A stretch of DNA of 64,000 nucleotides from Microbacterium sp. No. 7 (GCF_001314225.1 NZ_CP012697.1:1674001-1738000); one strand, 5' to 3'. Numbered from the stretch's first letter, positions 19,207 through 29,798 are shown. The notes: generated by a model not told the origin, from the letters alone. Translations and numbers: made by a program.

Positions 19207-20619
19207 ATGACTGATCTGAACTGGACCCTGCCCACGTGGGGGCTGCTCCTGGTCGCCGTCGCGGCGATCGGCGTGCTGCTCGTGCTCATCATGCGGCTGC
19301 GGATCCACGCCTTCCTCTCCCTGATCATCGTGAGCGTGCTCACGGCGATCGCCGCCGGCATCCCCTTCGGCCAGCTCATGCCCACGCTGCTCGGCGGGTT
19401 CGGCGGCGTGCTCGCGAGCGTCGCGCTGCTCGTCGGCCTCGGCGCCATGCTCGGGCGGATGCTGGAGATCTCCGGCGGCGCGCAGGTGCTGACCGACGCG
19501 CTCATCGCCCGCTTCGGCGAGAGGCGCGCGCCGCTCGCCCTCTCGGTCGCCTCGCTGCTGTTCGGCTTCCCGATCTTCTTCGACGCCGGCCTCGTCGTCA
19601 TGCTGCCGATCATCTACACCGTGGCGCGCCGGGTCGGCGGCTCGCTGCTGCTCTACGCCTTCCCCGCCGCCACGGCGTTCTCGGTCATGCACATCTACGT
19701 GCCGCCGCACCCCGGGCCCGTCGCCGCGAGCGGACTGCTCGGCGCGAACGTCGGGCTCGTGATGATCCTCGGCGTGCTCGTCGCCGTGCCCACGTGGTAC
19801 ATCGTCGGCTACCTCTTCGGCACCTTCCTCGGGCGTCGCATCCACCTGCCCGTGCCCGACCTGCTCGACGCCGAGGAGGGGTCGATCGAGACCGAGTTCC
19901 GCTCCGACCCGAAGTTCGGGACCATCCTCTTCCTCCTGCTGCTGCCGCTCGGCCTCATCTTCCTCAACACCGGCCTCAACTTCGCGGCGACCGCGGGCTG
20001 GGTGTCGCTCGACGACGTCTGGGTGCAGGTGCTGCGCAGCCTCGGCGAGACCCCGATCGCCCTGCTCATCACCGTCGTGTTCGCCATGTGGCTGCTCGGC
20101 TGGCGCCAGGGCAAGAAGCACGGGCTCATCGAACGGGTCGTCGACTCGGCCCTCGGCCCGGTGTGCTCGATCATCCTGATCACGGGCGCCGGCGGCATGT
20201 TCGGAGGCGTGCTGCGCGCCACCGGCATCGGGGGCGCCATCGCCGACTCGCTGGCCGCCGTCGGCCTGCCGATCTTCGTGGCCGGCTTCGTCATCGCCGC
20301 CGTCGTGCGCGTGGCGCAGGGCTCGGCGACCGTCGCGCTCACCACGGCCGCCGCGCTCGTGCAGCCGGTCGTGCTCGACAACCCCGACTTCAACGCCGTC
20401 CAGGTCGTCGCGATCGTGCTGGCCCTCGCCGCGGGATCGGTCTTCGCCGGTCACGTCAACGACTCCGGCTTCTGGCTGGTCAGCCGGTTCTTCGGCATGG
20501 ACACCAAGACGACGCTGAAGACCTGGACCGTCGGCCAGGCGCTCCTCGGGCTCGTGGGCTTCGCGCTCGCGAGCGTCGTCTACCTGCTCAGCAGCCTCGC
20601 GCCGGCGGGTGCGCTGTGA
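19207..20619 (+). CDS. gntP: GntP-family gluconate:H+ symporter
   Basis: 470 residues with about 12 membrane helices. Family features include RLRIHAFLSLIIVSVLTAIA near the N-terminus, LGRMLEISGGAQVL, FGFPIFFDAGLVVMLPI, HIYVPPHPGPVAASG and SVFAGHVNDSGFWL near the C-terminus; the last two are hallmark GntP loops. It imports gluconate or a related sugar acid. The start is ATG 19207; the stop overlaps the kinase GTG by 4 bases. Expression probably depends on the promoter and operator just upstream. Confidence 0.93.
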   Translation: MTDLNWTLPTWGLLLVAVAAIGVLLVLIMRLRIHAFLSLIIVSVLTAIAAGIPFGQLMPTLLGGFGGVLASVALLVGLGAMLGRMLEISGGAQVLTDALIARFGERRAPLALSVASLLFGFPIFFDAGLVVMLPIIYTVARRVGGSLLLYAFPAATAFSVMHIYVPPHPGPVAASGLLGANVGLVMILGVLVAVPTWYIVGYLFGTFLGRRIHLPVPDLLDAEEGSIETEFRSDPKFGTILFLLLLPLGLIFLNTGLNFAATAGWVSLDDVWVQVLRSLGETPIALLITVVFAMWLLGWRQGKKHGLIERVVDSALGPVCSIILITGAGGMFGGVLRATGIGGAIADSLAAVGLPIFVAGFVIAAVVRVAQGSATVALTTAAALVQPVVLDNPDFNAVQVVAIVLALAAGSVFAGHVNDSGFWLVSRFFGMDTKTTLKTWTVGQALLGLVGFALASVVYLLSSLAPAGAL

Positions 20620-22121
20620 GCGGCGCGGCCCTGCCCGAGGCCCGCGCCGTCCCCCTCGAGTCCGCGGTCGCCCCGCTCGTGCTCGCGATCGACGTCGGCT
20701 CGGGATCCACGCGCTGCTGCCTCTACGACGGATACGCGCGGCCGGTCGAGAAGCGCACGGTCAAGGCGGACCACGCCTTCGTCGAGGCCGCCGACGGCAC
20801 CGTCGAGATCGACGCCGACCGGATCGTCGCCGAGGTCGCGTCGGTGATGACCGCCGTGCTCGAGGGGATCGAGCCGGGCGCGGTCGCGGGCGTCGCGATG
20901 GACACGTTCGCGTCGTCGCTCATCTGCGTGGATGCCGGCGGCGACGCCCTCACCCCCTGCATCACCTACGCCGACGCGCGCTCCGCCGACCACCTCGCCC
21001 GCCTGCGGCGCGAGCTCGACGAGGCGGCGGTGCACCAGCGCACGGGCGTGCGCCTGCACACCAGCTACCACCCCGCGCGGCTGCGGTGGCTGCGCGAGAC
21101 GCGCCCCGACGTCGTGGCCAGGACGGCGCGCTACGTCTCCCTCGGCGAGTACGTGTACGCGCGGCTCGCGGGCGTCGAGGGCGCCGCGACGTCGACGATG
21201 GCCTGGGCCGGCATCCTGAACCGGCACACGCGCGACCTCGACGACGAGCTGCTCGAGGCGGCGGGCGTCGAGAGGGCGCGGTTCGCCCCCGTCGTCGACC
21301 CCGACGAGCCGATCGCCGACGTCTCGCCGGGCGTCGCCGCGCGGTGGCCGGCGCTCGCCGGCGCCGCGTGGTTCCCCGCGATCCCCGACGGGTACGCGTC
21401 CAATCTCGGCGTCGGCGCCGCCGCACCGGACGTCGCGGCGCTGTCGGCCGCCACCTCGGGCGCCATCCGCGTCATCGTCCCGGGCGCGCTCGACGAGGTG
21501 CCGGCCGGGCTCTGGGCCTACCCCGTGTCGCGATCGGCGTCGATCGTGGGCGGCGCGCTGAACGACGTCGGGCGCGCCATGGACTGGATGACGTCGACGC
21601 TCGCGCCGGTGCGCGCCGACGAGCTGCACGAGACGCTCGTCGCGCCGCCCCGCGCCGGCCGTCCCCTCGTGCTGCCCTTCCTCACGGGAGAGCGGGCCAC
21701 GGGATGGGCCGGCGGCGCGCGGGCCGTCATGTCGGGCGTCTCGTCGGCGACGACCCCCCTCGACCTGTGGCGCGGCGTCGGCGAGGGCATCGCGATCAGC
21801 TACGCGCGGGTCTTCGCGCAGCTGCGCGGCGTGAACCCCGGCCTGCGGCGCGTGATCGCGTCGGGAGGCGCCGCGGGGGAGTACCCCGGGCTCATGCACA
21901 TCGTCGCGAACGCCCTCGGCTCGCCCGTGCAGACCGTGAAGGCCAAGCGCGTCACGATGCGCGGCGCCGCCGTGTTCGCGCTCGCGACGCTGCGGCCGGG
22001 CGAGCCCGTCGCGGTCGTGCCGCCCGCCGCGCCCGTCGTTCCGGCCGCCGATCAGCGGCCGTACTACGACGACCTGCTCGAGCGGTTCACGGGCCTGTAC
22101 GACAGCGTGATCGCCTCGTAG
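20616..22121 (+). CDS. gntK: FGGY-family carbohydrate kinase, probable gluconokinase
   Basis: 501 residues. The FGGY fold shows the N-terminal phosphate-binding loop LVLAIDVGSGSTRCCLYDG, an ITYADARS segment, TSYHPARLRWL, YVSLGEYVYARLAG, and the C-terminal LPFLTGERATGW and RVIASGGAAGEYPGLMHIVAN. GntK of Bacillus type has this fold, unlike the small P-loop kinase of E. coli. The gene overlaps gntP by 4 bases (GTGA), so it likely phosphorylates the imported gluconate to 6-phosphogluconate for Gnd. Another sugar acid cannot be excluded. Confidence 0.87.
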   Translation: MSGAALPEARAVPLESAVAPLVLAIDVGSGSTRCCLYDGYARPVEKRTVKADHAFVEAADGTVEIDADRIVAEVASVMTAVLEGIEPGAVAGVAMDTFASSLICVDAGGDALTPCITYADARSADHLARLRRELDEAAVHQRTGVRLHTSYHPARLRWLRETRPDVVARTARYVSLGEYVYARLAGVEGAATSTMAWAGILNRHTRDLDDELLEAAGVERARFAPVVDPDEPIADVSPGVAARWPALAGAAWFPAIPDGYASNLGVGAAAPDVAALSAATSGAIRVIVPGALDEVPAGLWAYPVSRSASIVGGALNDVGRAMDWMTSTLAPVRADELHETLVAPPRAGRPLVLPFLTGERATGWAGGARAVMSGVSSATTPLDLWRGVGEGIAISYARVFAQLRGVNPGLRRVIASGGAAGEYPGLMHIVANALGSPVQTVKAKRVTMRGAAVFALATLRPGEPVAVVPPAAPVVPAADQRPYYDDLLERFTGLYDSVIAS

Positions 22122-22143
22122 GGCGCGTCGTCGCCGGGGACCG

Positions 22144-22860
22144 TCAGTCCAGGAACACGCGCGGGGCGCCGTCCCAGATGTGCGCCATCTCCTCGGTCGC
22201 GCGGTGCATGATGCGGGCCATCGCGGCGCGGGCGTCGTCGGGCCGGCGCCCGAGGATCGCGTCGGCGACGTCGAGGTGCAGCTGCAGCGCCTCCTCGTGC
22301 GGCTTCTCCGGCATGAGGCCGTCGGCCGTGCGCCCGCGCAGCACCTCGGCGATCACGCCGTGCAGCTGCGCGAACATCTCGTTGCCCGACGACGAGAGGA
22401 CCGTCTCATGGAAGCGGATGTCGAGCTCGAGGAAGGCCACGAGGTCGCCGGACCTGCCGATCGCGCGCATCCGGCCCGCCAGCGAGATGAGCTCGGCGCC
22501 CGCGAGGTCGCTGGCGTTGTCGGCCGCGAGCGCCGCCGCGGCCGGCTCCACCGCCGCGCGCAGCTCGGTCAGCGACCGCAGCTGCGTTCCCTTCGCGCCG
22601 CCGTGCAGACGCCAGCGGATGAGCGCCGGGTCGAGCAGCAGCCACGAGCTCATCGGCTGCACGCGCACGCCCACGCGCTTGATCGGCTCCACCAGGCCGA
22701 GCGACTGCAGCACGCGCACGGCCTCGCGCACGACCGACCTCGACACGCCGAGCTCGACGGCGATGCCGTCGGCCTGCATGGTGCGTCCGGGCGCGAGCTC
22801 ACCCGACACGATGCGCTGCCCCAGGGACTCCACCACGCGCTGATGCAGCGGGGAACTCAT
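22144..22860 (-). CDS. GntR/FadR-family (FCD) transcriptional regulator
   Basis: 238 residues. The N-terminal GntR winged helix reads VVESLGQRIVSGELAPGRTM, ELGVSRSVVREAVRVLQSLG and LVEPIKRVGVRV. The C-terminal FCD ligand domain has ELRAAVEPAAAALAA, LELDIRFHETVLSSSGNEMF and HLDVADAILGRRPDDARAAM with the metal-binding Asp/His residues. FCD regulators bind sugar acids and related ligands, often as repressors. Its convergent position after the gluconate kinase suggests it senses gluconate or 6-phosphogluconate and controls gntP-gntK and perhaps gnd. Confidence 0.88.
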   Translation of the reverse strand: MSSPLHQRVVESLGQRIVSGELAPGRTMQADGIAVELGVSRSVVREAVRVLQSLGLVEPIKRVGVRVQPMSSWLLLDPALIRWRLHGGAKGTQLRSLTELRAAVEPAAAALAADNASDLAGAELISLAGRMRAIGRSGDLVAFLELDIRFHETVLSSSGNEMFAQLHGVIAEVLRGRTADGLMPEKPHEEALQLHLDVADAILGRRPDDARAAMARIMHRATEEMAHIWDGAPRVFLD

Positions 22861-22892
22861 CGTTCAGCGGTTCCCGGTGAGGCGTCGGGCAT

Positions 22893-23018
22893 TCAGTCCT
22901 GGTCGTTGTAGCCGGTGCGGCCCATCGCGAACATCGCGGACAGGGCACCGATCGCCGTCAGGACGGACATCCCGGCGATGAGCCAACCGAGCGCGTGCGT
23001 CATCCAGCCGTAGTCCAT
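22893..23018 (-). CDS. Small membrane protein, 41 residues
   Basis: A short gene with an excellent ribosome site (GAAGGAG, 6 bases before ATG 23018). The product starts MDYGWMTHALGWLIAGMSVL and ends AMFAMGRTGYNDQD. One membrane segment (about residues 9-32) is followed by a polar tail. The length, start signal and amphipathic ends look real, but I do not recognise a family. It lies between the GntR gene and divergent rplY with no clear partner. It might be one of the uncharacterised single-pass microproteins of actinobacteria. Confidence 0.7.
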   Translation of the reverse strand: MDYGWMTHALGWLIAGMSVLTAIGALSAMFAMGRTGYNDQD

Positions 23019-23230
23019 TGCGTGCTCCTTCGTCGGTGGGTGCGTCCCTATCGTAGCGGGGTCGCTGATAGACTGTTCTCACTTCGGCGAGGGGTGCGAC
23101 GGCATCGCATCCGTGATCGACGCGGTGATCCGGCCTGGTGGGCGATCCACTCGGGACTTTCCTCACGCGTGCGTTCGAGTCGAATCCCCGATCCCAGAGC
23201 CCGGGCCACCGCCCGCAAGGAGTAGTCATC

Positions 23231-23827
23231 ATGTCGACCGAGACCGACAACAAAGTCATCGCCGAGCCCCGTCACAGCTTCGGCAAGGGCTTCGCCCGCC
23301 GTCTGCGCGCCGCCGGCCAGATCCCCGCCGTCCTCTACGGCCACGGCACCGACCCCGTGCACCTCGCGCTGCCGGGCCACCAGCTGTCGCTGCTCGTGCG
23401 CCGCGCCAACGCGCTGCTCGAGCTCGAGATCGAGGGCGGCTCGCAGCTCGCCCTCGTCAAGGACGTGCAGCGCGACCCGGTGCGCCAGATCATCGAGCAC
23501 ATCGACCTGCTCGTCGTGAAGAAGGGCGAGAAGATCCAGGTCGACGTCCCCGTGCTCGTCGTGGGCGAGTCGTTCGCGGGCACCATCGTCAACCTCGACA
23601 ACGCGACCGTGTCGCTCGAGGCCGAGGCCACGCACATCCCCGAGCACATCGAGGTCGACGTCGAAGGCCTCGAGGAGGGCGCCCACATCACCGCCGGCGA
23701 CCTGAAGCTGCCGAAGGGCGCGTCGCTGCTCGCCGACCCCGAGACGCTCATCGTCGCGATCACGGTGCCCGCTGGCGCGAGCGCCGACGCCGCGGGGGAC
23801 GAGGCCGCCGAAGAGGCCGCCGAGTAA
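23231..23827 (+). CDS. rplY: Ribosomal protein bL25 (Ctc form)
   Basis: 198 residues. The N-terminal bL25 domain binds 5S rRNA (GKGFARRLRAAGQIPAVLYG, LVKDVQRDPVRQIIEHIDLL). The C-terminal TL5/Ctc beta domain follows (VDVPVLVVGESF...EAEATHIPEHIEVDVEGL) with an acidic Ala/Glu tail. It assembles into the central protuberance of the large subunit. The start follows AAGGAG. TAGACT at about 23074 may be the -10 box of a leader of some 150 bases; nothing clear was seen inside that leader. A hairpin after the stop separates it from pth. Confidence 0.96.
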   Translation: MSTETDNKVIAEPRHSFGKGFARRLRAAGQIPAVLYGHGTDPVHLALPGHQLSLLVRRANALLELEIEGGSQLALVKDVQRDPVRQIIEHIDLLVVKKGEKIQVDVPVLVVGESFAGTIVNLDNATVSLEAEATHIPEHIEVDVEGLEEGAHITAGDLKLPKGASLLADPETLIVAITVPAGASADAAGDEAAEEAAE

Positions 23828-23842
23828 GGGACGATCCGTCGC

Positions 23843-23877
23843 ACAGAGCCCGTCGCGCCCGCCGCGGCGGGCTCTGT
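23843..23877 (+). terminator. Hairpin between rplY and pth
   Basis: ACAGAGCCC (23843-23851) pairs with GGGCTCTGT (23869-23877); the GC-rich loop can fold further. It lies 16 bases after the rplY stop and 31 before pth. It may end or weaken transcription into pth. Confidence 0.7.
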
Positions 23878-23907
23878 CGTCGAGGGGCCGCCGACGAGGG
23901 GAGTGGC

Positions 23908-24492
23908 ATGGCCGACACGTGGCTCATCGTGGGACTGGGAAACCCCGGACCCCGCTACGAGGCGACCCGCCACAACGCCGGGCAGCTCGTGGTCGACGAG
24001 CTGGCGGCACGACGCGGCGTGGGCTTCAGGGCGCACCGCGCCAACGCGCGCGTCGCCGAGACCTGGCTGCGTCCGGGCGCGGCGAAGCTCCTCCTCGCCA
24101 AGCCCAACTCGTTCATGAACGTCTCCGGCGGTCCCGTCTCGGGGCTCGCCCGCTACTACGGCGTCGAGCCGGAGCGCGTCGTCGTCGTGCACGACGAGCT
24201 CGACATCCCGTTCGACACCATCAAGCTCAAGGTCGGCGGCAGCCCGGGCGGCCACAACGGCGTGCGCGACGTCGCCAAGGCGCTGGGCACGCCCGACTTC
24301 CCGCGCGTCCGGGTGGGCATCGGGCGCCCGCCGGGGCGGCAGGACCCGGCCGACTGGGTGCTCGACCCCTTCTCGGCGTCCGAGCGTGAGACCCTCGGCA
24401 TCCTCGTCGGCGACGCGGCCGACGCCGTCGAGCTGCTCGTCGCCGACGGCCTCGTCGCGGCGCAGCAGAAGTACCACGCCCCGCGCGCCTAG
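23908..24492 (+). CDS. pth: Peptidyl-tRNA hydrolase
   Basis: 194 residues. It frees peptides from prematurely released peptidyl-tRNA. Motifs: LIVGLGNPGPRYEATRHNAG with the catalytic His, LAKPNSFMNVSGGPVSGLAR, VVHDELDIPFDTIKLKVGGS with the catalytic Asp, and GGHNGVRDVAKALGTPDFPR. The start ATG 23908 follows GGGGAG by 5 bases. The order rplY-pth-mfd is common in actinobacteria. The gap to mfd is about 100 bases and mfd has its own leaderless promoter. Confidence 0.96.
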   Translation: MADTWLIVGLGNPGPRYEATRHNAGQLVVDELAARRGVGFRAHRANARVAETWLRPGAAKLLLAKPNSFMNVSGGPVSGLARYYGVEPERVVVVHDELDIPFDTIKLKVGGSPGGHNGVRDVAKALGTPDFPRVRVGIGRPPGRQDPADWVLDPFSASERETLGILVGDAADAVELLVADGLVAAQQKYHAPRA

Positions 24493-24578
24493 GGTCCTCC
24501 GCCGGCCGTCGCCGCCTCCGCCGAAGCCCCTGCTCTTCGGGATCAGGCGTTCCGGCCGGGCGGGTCGGCGGTGCGACG

Positions 24579-24584
24579 TAGACT
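24579..24584 (+). promoter_or_regulatory. -10 box for mfd (leaderless start)
   Basis: TAGACT, six bases, then the GTG start codon at 24591; no ribosome site is present. The first transcribed base should be at or near the G of GTG. Confidence 0.65.
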
Positions 24585-24590
24585 CTTCCG

Positions 24591-27500
24591 GTGACAGTTC
24601 CCGGGATCGTGCGCGCCCTCACGCAGGCAGAGTCGTTTCGGGAGGCGGTGGATGCCGGCATCGTCGATGCCGATCTGTCGGCTCCGCCGGGACTCATCGC
24701 CCCGCTGCTGGCGGGCCTCGTCGCGCGCCGCGCCGCCGCGGGGAATCCCGCGACGCTGCTCGTCGTCGCCCCCACCGGGCGCCGCGCGGAGTCGATCGGA
24801 CAGGCGCTGTCGAGCCTCGTCGACGGGGCCACGGTGCTCGACTTCCCCGCGTGGGAGACGCTGCCGCACGAGCGGCTGAGCCCCAGCGCCGAGACGATCG
24901 GACGCCGCATCGACGTGCTGCGCCGCGCCGCGGCGTGGGACGGCGAGCATCCGCTCATCGTGACGGCGTCGGTGCGCAGCGCGCTGCAGCCCGTCGCCGC
25001 GGGCCTCGCCGACGCCGCGGCCATCGAGCTCGCGGCGGGCTCGCGCGGCCACGACCTCGCCGACGTCGCCCGCCGGCTCGTCGAGCTGGCCTACCACCGC
25101 GTCGACATGGTGTCGCGGCGCGGCGAGTTCGCGGTGCGCGGCGGCATCCTCGACGTCTTCCCGCCCGTCGCCGACCACCCGTACCGCATCGAGTTCTTCG
25201 GCGACGAGGTCGACCAGATCCGCGCCTTCTCGGTCGCCGACCAGCGCTCGCTGCCGGGCGACGTGCCGGGCGTGACGCTCATCCCCAGTCGTGAGCTGCT
25301 GCTCACCGACGAGGTGCGCACCCGCGCCCTCGAGCTGCAGGAGCGGCTGCCCGGCCTGAGCGGCATGCTCGAGAAGATGAGCGAGGGCATCCCCGTCGAG
25401 GGGATGGAGTCGATGCTGCCCGTGCTCGCCGACGGCGTCGTGCCCCTCATCGACTATCTGCCGCGGGGGACCGCGACCGCGCTCGTCGACCCCGAGCGCG
25501 CCGTGACGCGCGCGCTCACGCTCGGCGAGACGAACCGCGAGTTCCTCGAGGCCGCCTGGAGCGCCGCGACCGCGGGCGGCGAACGTCCCGTCGACGCGTC
25601 GACGATGCTCGCGGCGGGCCTCGACGGCGGCGACTTCCTCACCCTGCCCGCGTTGCGCGAGGCCGCGCACGAGCGCGGCGGCGTGTGGTGGACGCTCAGC
25701 GCCTTCGACCCGGGCGCCGACGACGAGGCCGGCGGCCACGGCGGCGCCCTGCGGGTCGACGCGTCGGCGGTGCCGTCGTTCCACGGCAACGTCGAGGGCG
25801 CCGTCGACCACGTCGCCGGGCTGCTGCGCGACGGCTGGCGGGTCGTCGTCGCCGCCGGCGGCACGGGTCTCGTCGACCGCGCGCGCGACGTGCTCGCCGA
25901 GCGCGAGCTGGCCGTGCGGGTCGCCGAGCGGCTCGACGAGCCCGCCGAGCCGGGCGTGGCGATCGCCGTCGCCGCACGGCTGGAGGCGGGCTTCCAGCTC
26001 GACGAGGCGAAGCTCGCGGTGCTCACCGAGGGCGAGTTCTACGGGCGCACGATCGGCGGCGACGGCCGCGTCGTCAAGAAGCTCGCGTCGCGTCGGCGCA
26101 ACGTCGTCGACCCGCTGCAGCTCAAGCCGGGCGACTTCGTCGTGCACTCCACGCACGGCATCGGCAAGTTCGTCGAGCTCGTGCAGCGCGAGGTGTCGAT
26201 GGGCGGGCGCAACGCCGTCAAGACGCAGCGCGAATACCTCGTGCTCGAGTACGCGCCGTCGAAGCGCGGCTACCCGGGCGACAAGCTCTTCGTGCCGACC
26301 GACCAGCTCGACCTGCTCAGCCGCTACGTCGGCGGCGAGGCGCCCGCCCTGTCGAGGATGGGCGGCAGCGACTGGGCCGCCGCGAAGGGCCGTGCGCGCA
26401 AGGCCGTGCGCGACATCGCCGTCGAGCTCGTCAAGCTCTACTCGGCACGCATGGCGTCGAAGGGCCACGCGTTCGGCCCCGACAGCCCGTGGCAGCGCGA
26501 GCTGGAGGAGGCGTTCCCGTTCGCCGAGACGCCCGACCAGCTGCAGACGATCGACGAGATCAAGGCCGACATGGAGCGCCCCATCCCCATGGACCGGCTG
26601 CTGTCGGGCGACGTCGGCTTCGGCAAGACCGAGGTCGCCGTGCGCGCCGCGTTCAAGGCGATCCAGGACGGCAAGCAGGTCGCCATGCTCGTGCCGACGA
26701 CGCTGCTCGTCAAGCAGCACCTGGAGACGTTCGCCGAGCGGTTCGCGGGCTTCCCCGTCAAGGTGCGGCCGCTGTCGCGGTTCCAGACCGACAAGGAGGC
26801 GCGCGAGACGATCGCGGGGCTGCTCGACGGCTCCGTCGACATGGTCATCGGCACGCACCGGATCCTCACCGAGAAGGTGGTCTTCAAGGACCTGGGGCTC
26901 ATGATCATCGACGAGGAGCAGCGCTTCGGCGTCGAGCACAAGGACGCGCTCAAGAAGCTCAAGACGAACGTCGACATCCTCGCGATGAGCGCGACGCCGA
27001 TCCCGCGCACCCTGGAGATGGCGGTCACCGGCATCCGCGAGATGTCCACGCTGCAGACGCCGCCGGAGGACCGGCATCCGATCCTCACCTACGTCGGCGC
27101 GCGCAACGACAAGCAGGTGGCCGCGGCGATCCGTCGCGAGCTGCTGCGCGAGGGCCAGGTGTTCTACGTGCACAACCGCGTGCAGTCGATCCAGCGCGTC
27201 GCCGCGCAGCTCGCCGAGCTCGTGCCCGAGGCGCGCATCGCCGTCGCGCACGGGCAGATGGGCGAGCACCAGCTCGAGCAGGTCGTCGACGACTTCTGGG
27301 AGCGGCGCGCCGACGTGCTCGTCTCGACGACGATCATCGAGACCGGCCTCGACATCTCGAACGCCAACACGATCGTCATCGATCGCGCCGACAAGTACGG
27401 GCTCAGCCAGCTGCACCAGCTGCGCGGCCGCGTCGGCCGAGGCCGCGAGCGCGCGTACGCGTACTTCCTGTACGACGAGAACAAGCCGCTGAGCGAGACC

Positions 27501-28187
27501 GCCGCCGACCGGCTGGAGACGATCGCCGTGCACAACGACCTCGGCAGCGGCATGCAGGTCGCTCTCAAGGACCTCGAGCTGCGCGGCGCCGGCAACCTGC
27601 TGGGGGCCGAGCAGGCGGGGCACATCGCGGGCGTCGGCTTCGACCTGTATCTGCGGATGATCGGCGAGGCGGTCGCGACGTTCCGCGGCGAGGATGCCGA
27701 GGGTCCCGCCGAGCTGCGCCTGGAGCTGCCCGTCGAGGCGCGCATCCCGGAGAGCTACATCGACAGCGAGCGCCTGCGGCTGGAGGCGTACCAGAAGCTG
27801 TCGGCGGCGGCATCCGTCACCGCGTCCGACGAGGCGATCGCGCTCGTCACCGAGGAGCTGCACGACCGCTACGGCGCGCCGCCCGCGGAGGTCGAGGGAC
27901 TCTTCGCGATGGCGCGCCTGCGTCGCCGTGCCGCGCAGGCGGGTCTCACCGACGTCGTCGCGATGGGCCCGAACCTGCGCGTCGCGCCGGCGCACCTGCC
28001 CGACTCGATGCGCGTGCGCCTGCAGCGCCTGCACCCGAAGTCGAAGATCCTTGCGGCGGGCGAGGCGATGATCGTGCCGCTGCCCACCGCGGGCGGCGAG
28101 CTCGTCACGGGCGCCGACCTCATCGCGTGGACCGCGCAGCTGCTCGACCAGCTCTGGCCCGTCGCACCCGTCGTCGCCCCCGCGTAA
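24591..28187 (+). CDS. mfd: Transcription-repair coupling factor
   Basis: 1198 residues, full length for Mfd. The N-terminal UvrB-like region holds VVAPTGRRAES and DFPAWETLPHERLSP. The RNA polymerase-interaction domain starts near LKPGDFVVHSTHGIGKFVEL. The translocase domain has the Walker A loop LLSGDVGFGKTEVAVRAAFK, Walker B MIIDEEQRFGVEHK, motif III MSATPIPRTLEMA and motif VI QLHQLRGRVGRGRERAYAY, followed by the C-terminal TRCF domain. It removes stalled RNA polymerase and recruits UvrA to lesions. The GTG start has the leaderless -10 box described separately. A triple inverted repeat lies after the stop. Confidence 0.97.
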   Translation: MTVPGIVRALTQAESFREAVDAGIVDADLSAPPGLIAPLLAGLVARRAAAGNPATLLVVAPTGRRAESIGQALSSLVDGATVLDFPAWETLPHERLSPSAETIGRRIDVLRRAAAWDGEHPLIVTASVRSALQPVAAGLADAAAIELAAGSRGHDLADVARRLVELAYHRVDMVSRRGEFAVRGGILDVFPPVADHPYRIEFFGDEVDQIRAFSVADQRSLPGDVPGVTLIPSRELLLTDEVRTRALELQERLPGLSGMLEKMSEGIPVEGMESMLPVLADGVVPLIDYLPRGTATALVDPERAVTRALTLGETNREFLEAAWSAATAGGERPVDASTMLAAGLDGGDFLTLPALREAAHERGGVWWTLSAFDPGADDEAGGHGGALRVDASAVPSFHGNVEGAVDHVAGLLRDGWRVVVAAGGTGLVDRARDVLAERELAVRVAERLDEPAEPGVAIAVAARLEAGFQLDEAKLAVLTEGEFYGRTIGGDGRVVKKLASRRRNVVDPLQLKPGDFVVHSTHGIGKFVELVQREVSMGGRNAVKTQREYLVLEYAPSKRGYPGDKLFVPTDQLDLLSRYVGGEAPALSRMGGSDWAAAKGRARKAVRDIAVELVKLYSARMASKGHAFGPDSPWQRELEEAFPFAETPDQLQTIDEIKADMERPIPMDRLLSGDVGFGKTEVAVRAAFKAIQDGKQVAMLVPTTLLVKQHLETFAERFAGFPVKVRPLSRFQTDKEARETIAGLLDGSVDMVIGTHRILTEKVVFKDLGLMIIDEEQRFGVEHKDALKKLKTNVDILAMSATPIPRTLEMAVTGIREMSTLQTPPEDRHPILTYVGARNDKQVAAAIRRELLREGQVFYVHNRVQSIQRVAAQLAELVPEARIAVAHGQMGEHQLEQVVDDFWERRADVLVSTTIIETGLDISNANTIVIDRADKYGLSQLHQLRGRVGRGRERAYAYFLYDENKPLSETAADRLETIAVHNDLGSGMQVALKDLELRGAGNLLGAEQAGHIAGVGFDLYLRMIGEAVATFRGEDAEGPAELRLELPVEARIPESYIDSERLRLEAYQKLSAAASVTASDEAIALVTEELHDRYGAPPAEVEGLFAMARLRRRAAQAGLTDVVAMGPNLRVAPAHLPDSMRVRLQRLHPKSKILAAGEAMIVPLPTAGGELVTGADLIAWTAQLLDQLWPVAPVVAPA

Positions 28188-28200
28188 CCCTGACCATCCC

Positions 28201-28315
28201 GCCGAGGGTGCCACTTATCTCGCCGAGGGTGCCACTTATCTCGCCGAGGGTGCTTTTCAGGAGCACCCTCGTGGGGACAACTGGCACCCTCGCGAAAACA
28301 AATGGCACCCTCGCG
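28201..28315. repeat. Triple direct and triple inverted repeat between mfd and gdhA
   Basis: Two exact 21-bp units beginning GCCGAGGGTGCCACTTATC (28201, 28222) and a third truncated one (28243) face three inverted copies of the GGTGCC/GGCACC core (28263, 28283, 28304). The innermost hairpin has a 10-bp stem (28245-28254 with 28262-28271, loop TTTCAGG). The copies can pair in nested fashion into a long stem. It sits between two convergent stops, so it probably ends transcription both ways, but its repeated build is more than a terminator needs. Confidence 0.85.
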
Positions 28316-28326
28316 CGGGGTGAGGG

Positions 28327-29736
<1,410 letters not shown>

Positions 29737-29786
29737 TCACTCTAGCGCCCAGACTCTCGCACTCGACGCACCCGCCGACGGCGCCG

Positions 29787-29792
29787 TAGGCT
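29787..29792 (+). promoter_or_regulatory. -10 box for hexapeptide-repeat gene (leaderless start)
   Basis: TAGGCT, six bases, then ATG 29799, with no ribosome site. Confidence 0.6.
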
Positions 29793-29798
29793 CGCAGC

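Noticed and set aside
23080..23230. Riboswitch or autoregulatory structure in the rplY leader
   Set aside because: The leader is long enough, but I could not find paired segments or a known motif.
24543..28214. A 1223-codon open frame on the minus strand opposite mfd, and similar long antisense frames opposite the P-type ATPase (8952-12116), ppc and others
   Set aside because: They lie antisense to clear genes, have no ribosome sites, and their products are repetitive Arg/Asp/His/Leu-rich strings typical of GC-rich shadow frames.
28201..28315. CRISPR-like array
   Set aside because: The repeats are only 21 bp apart with no unique spacers, half are inverted, and no cas gene is present.
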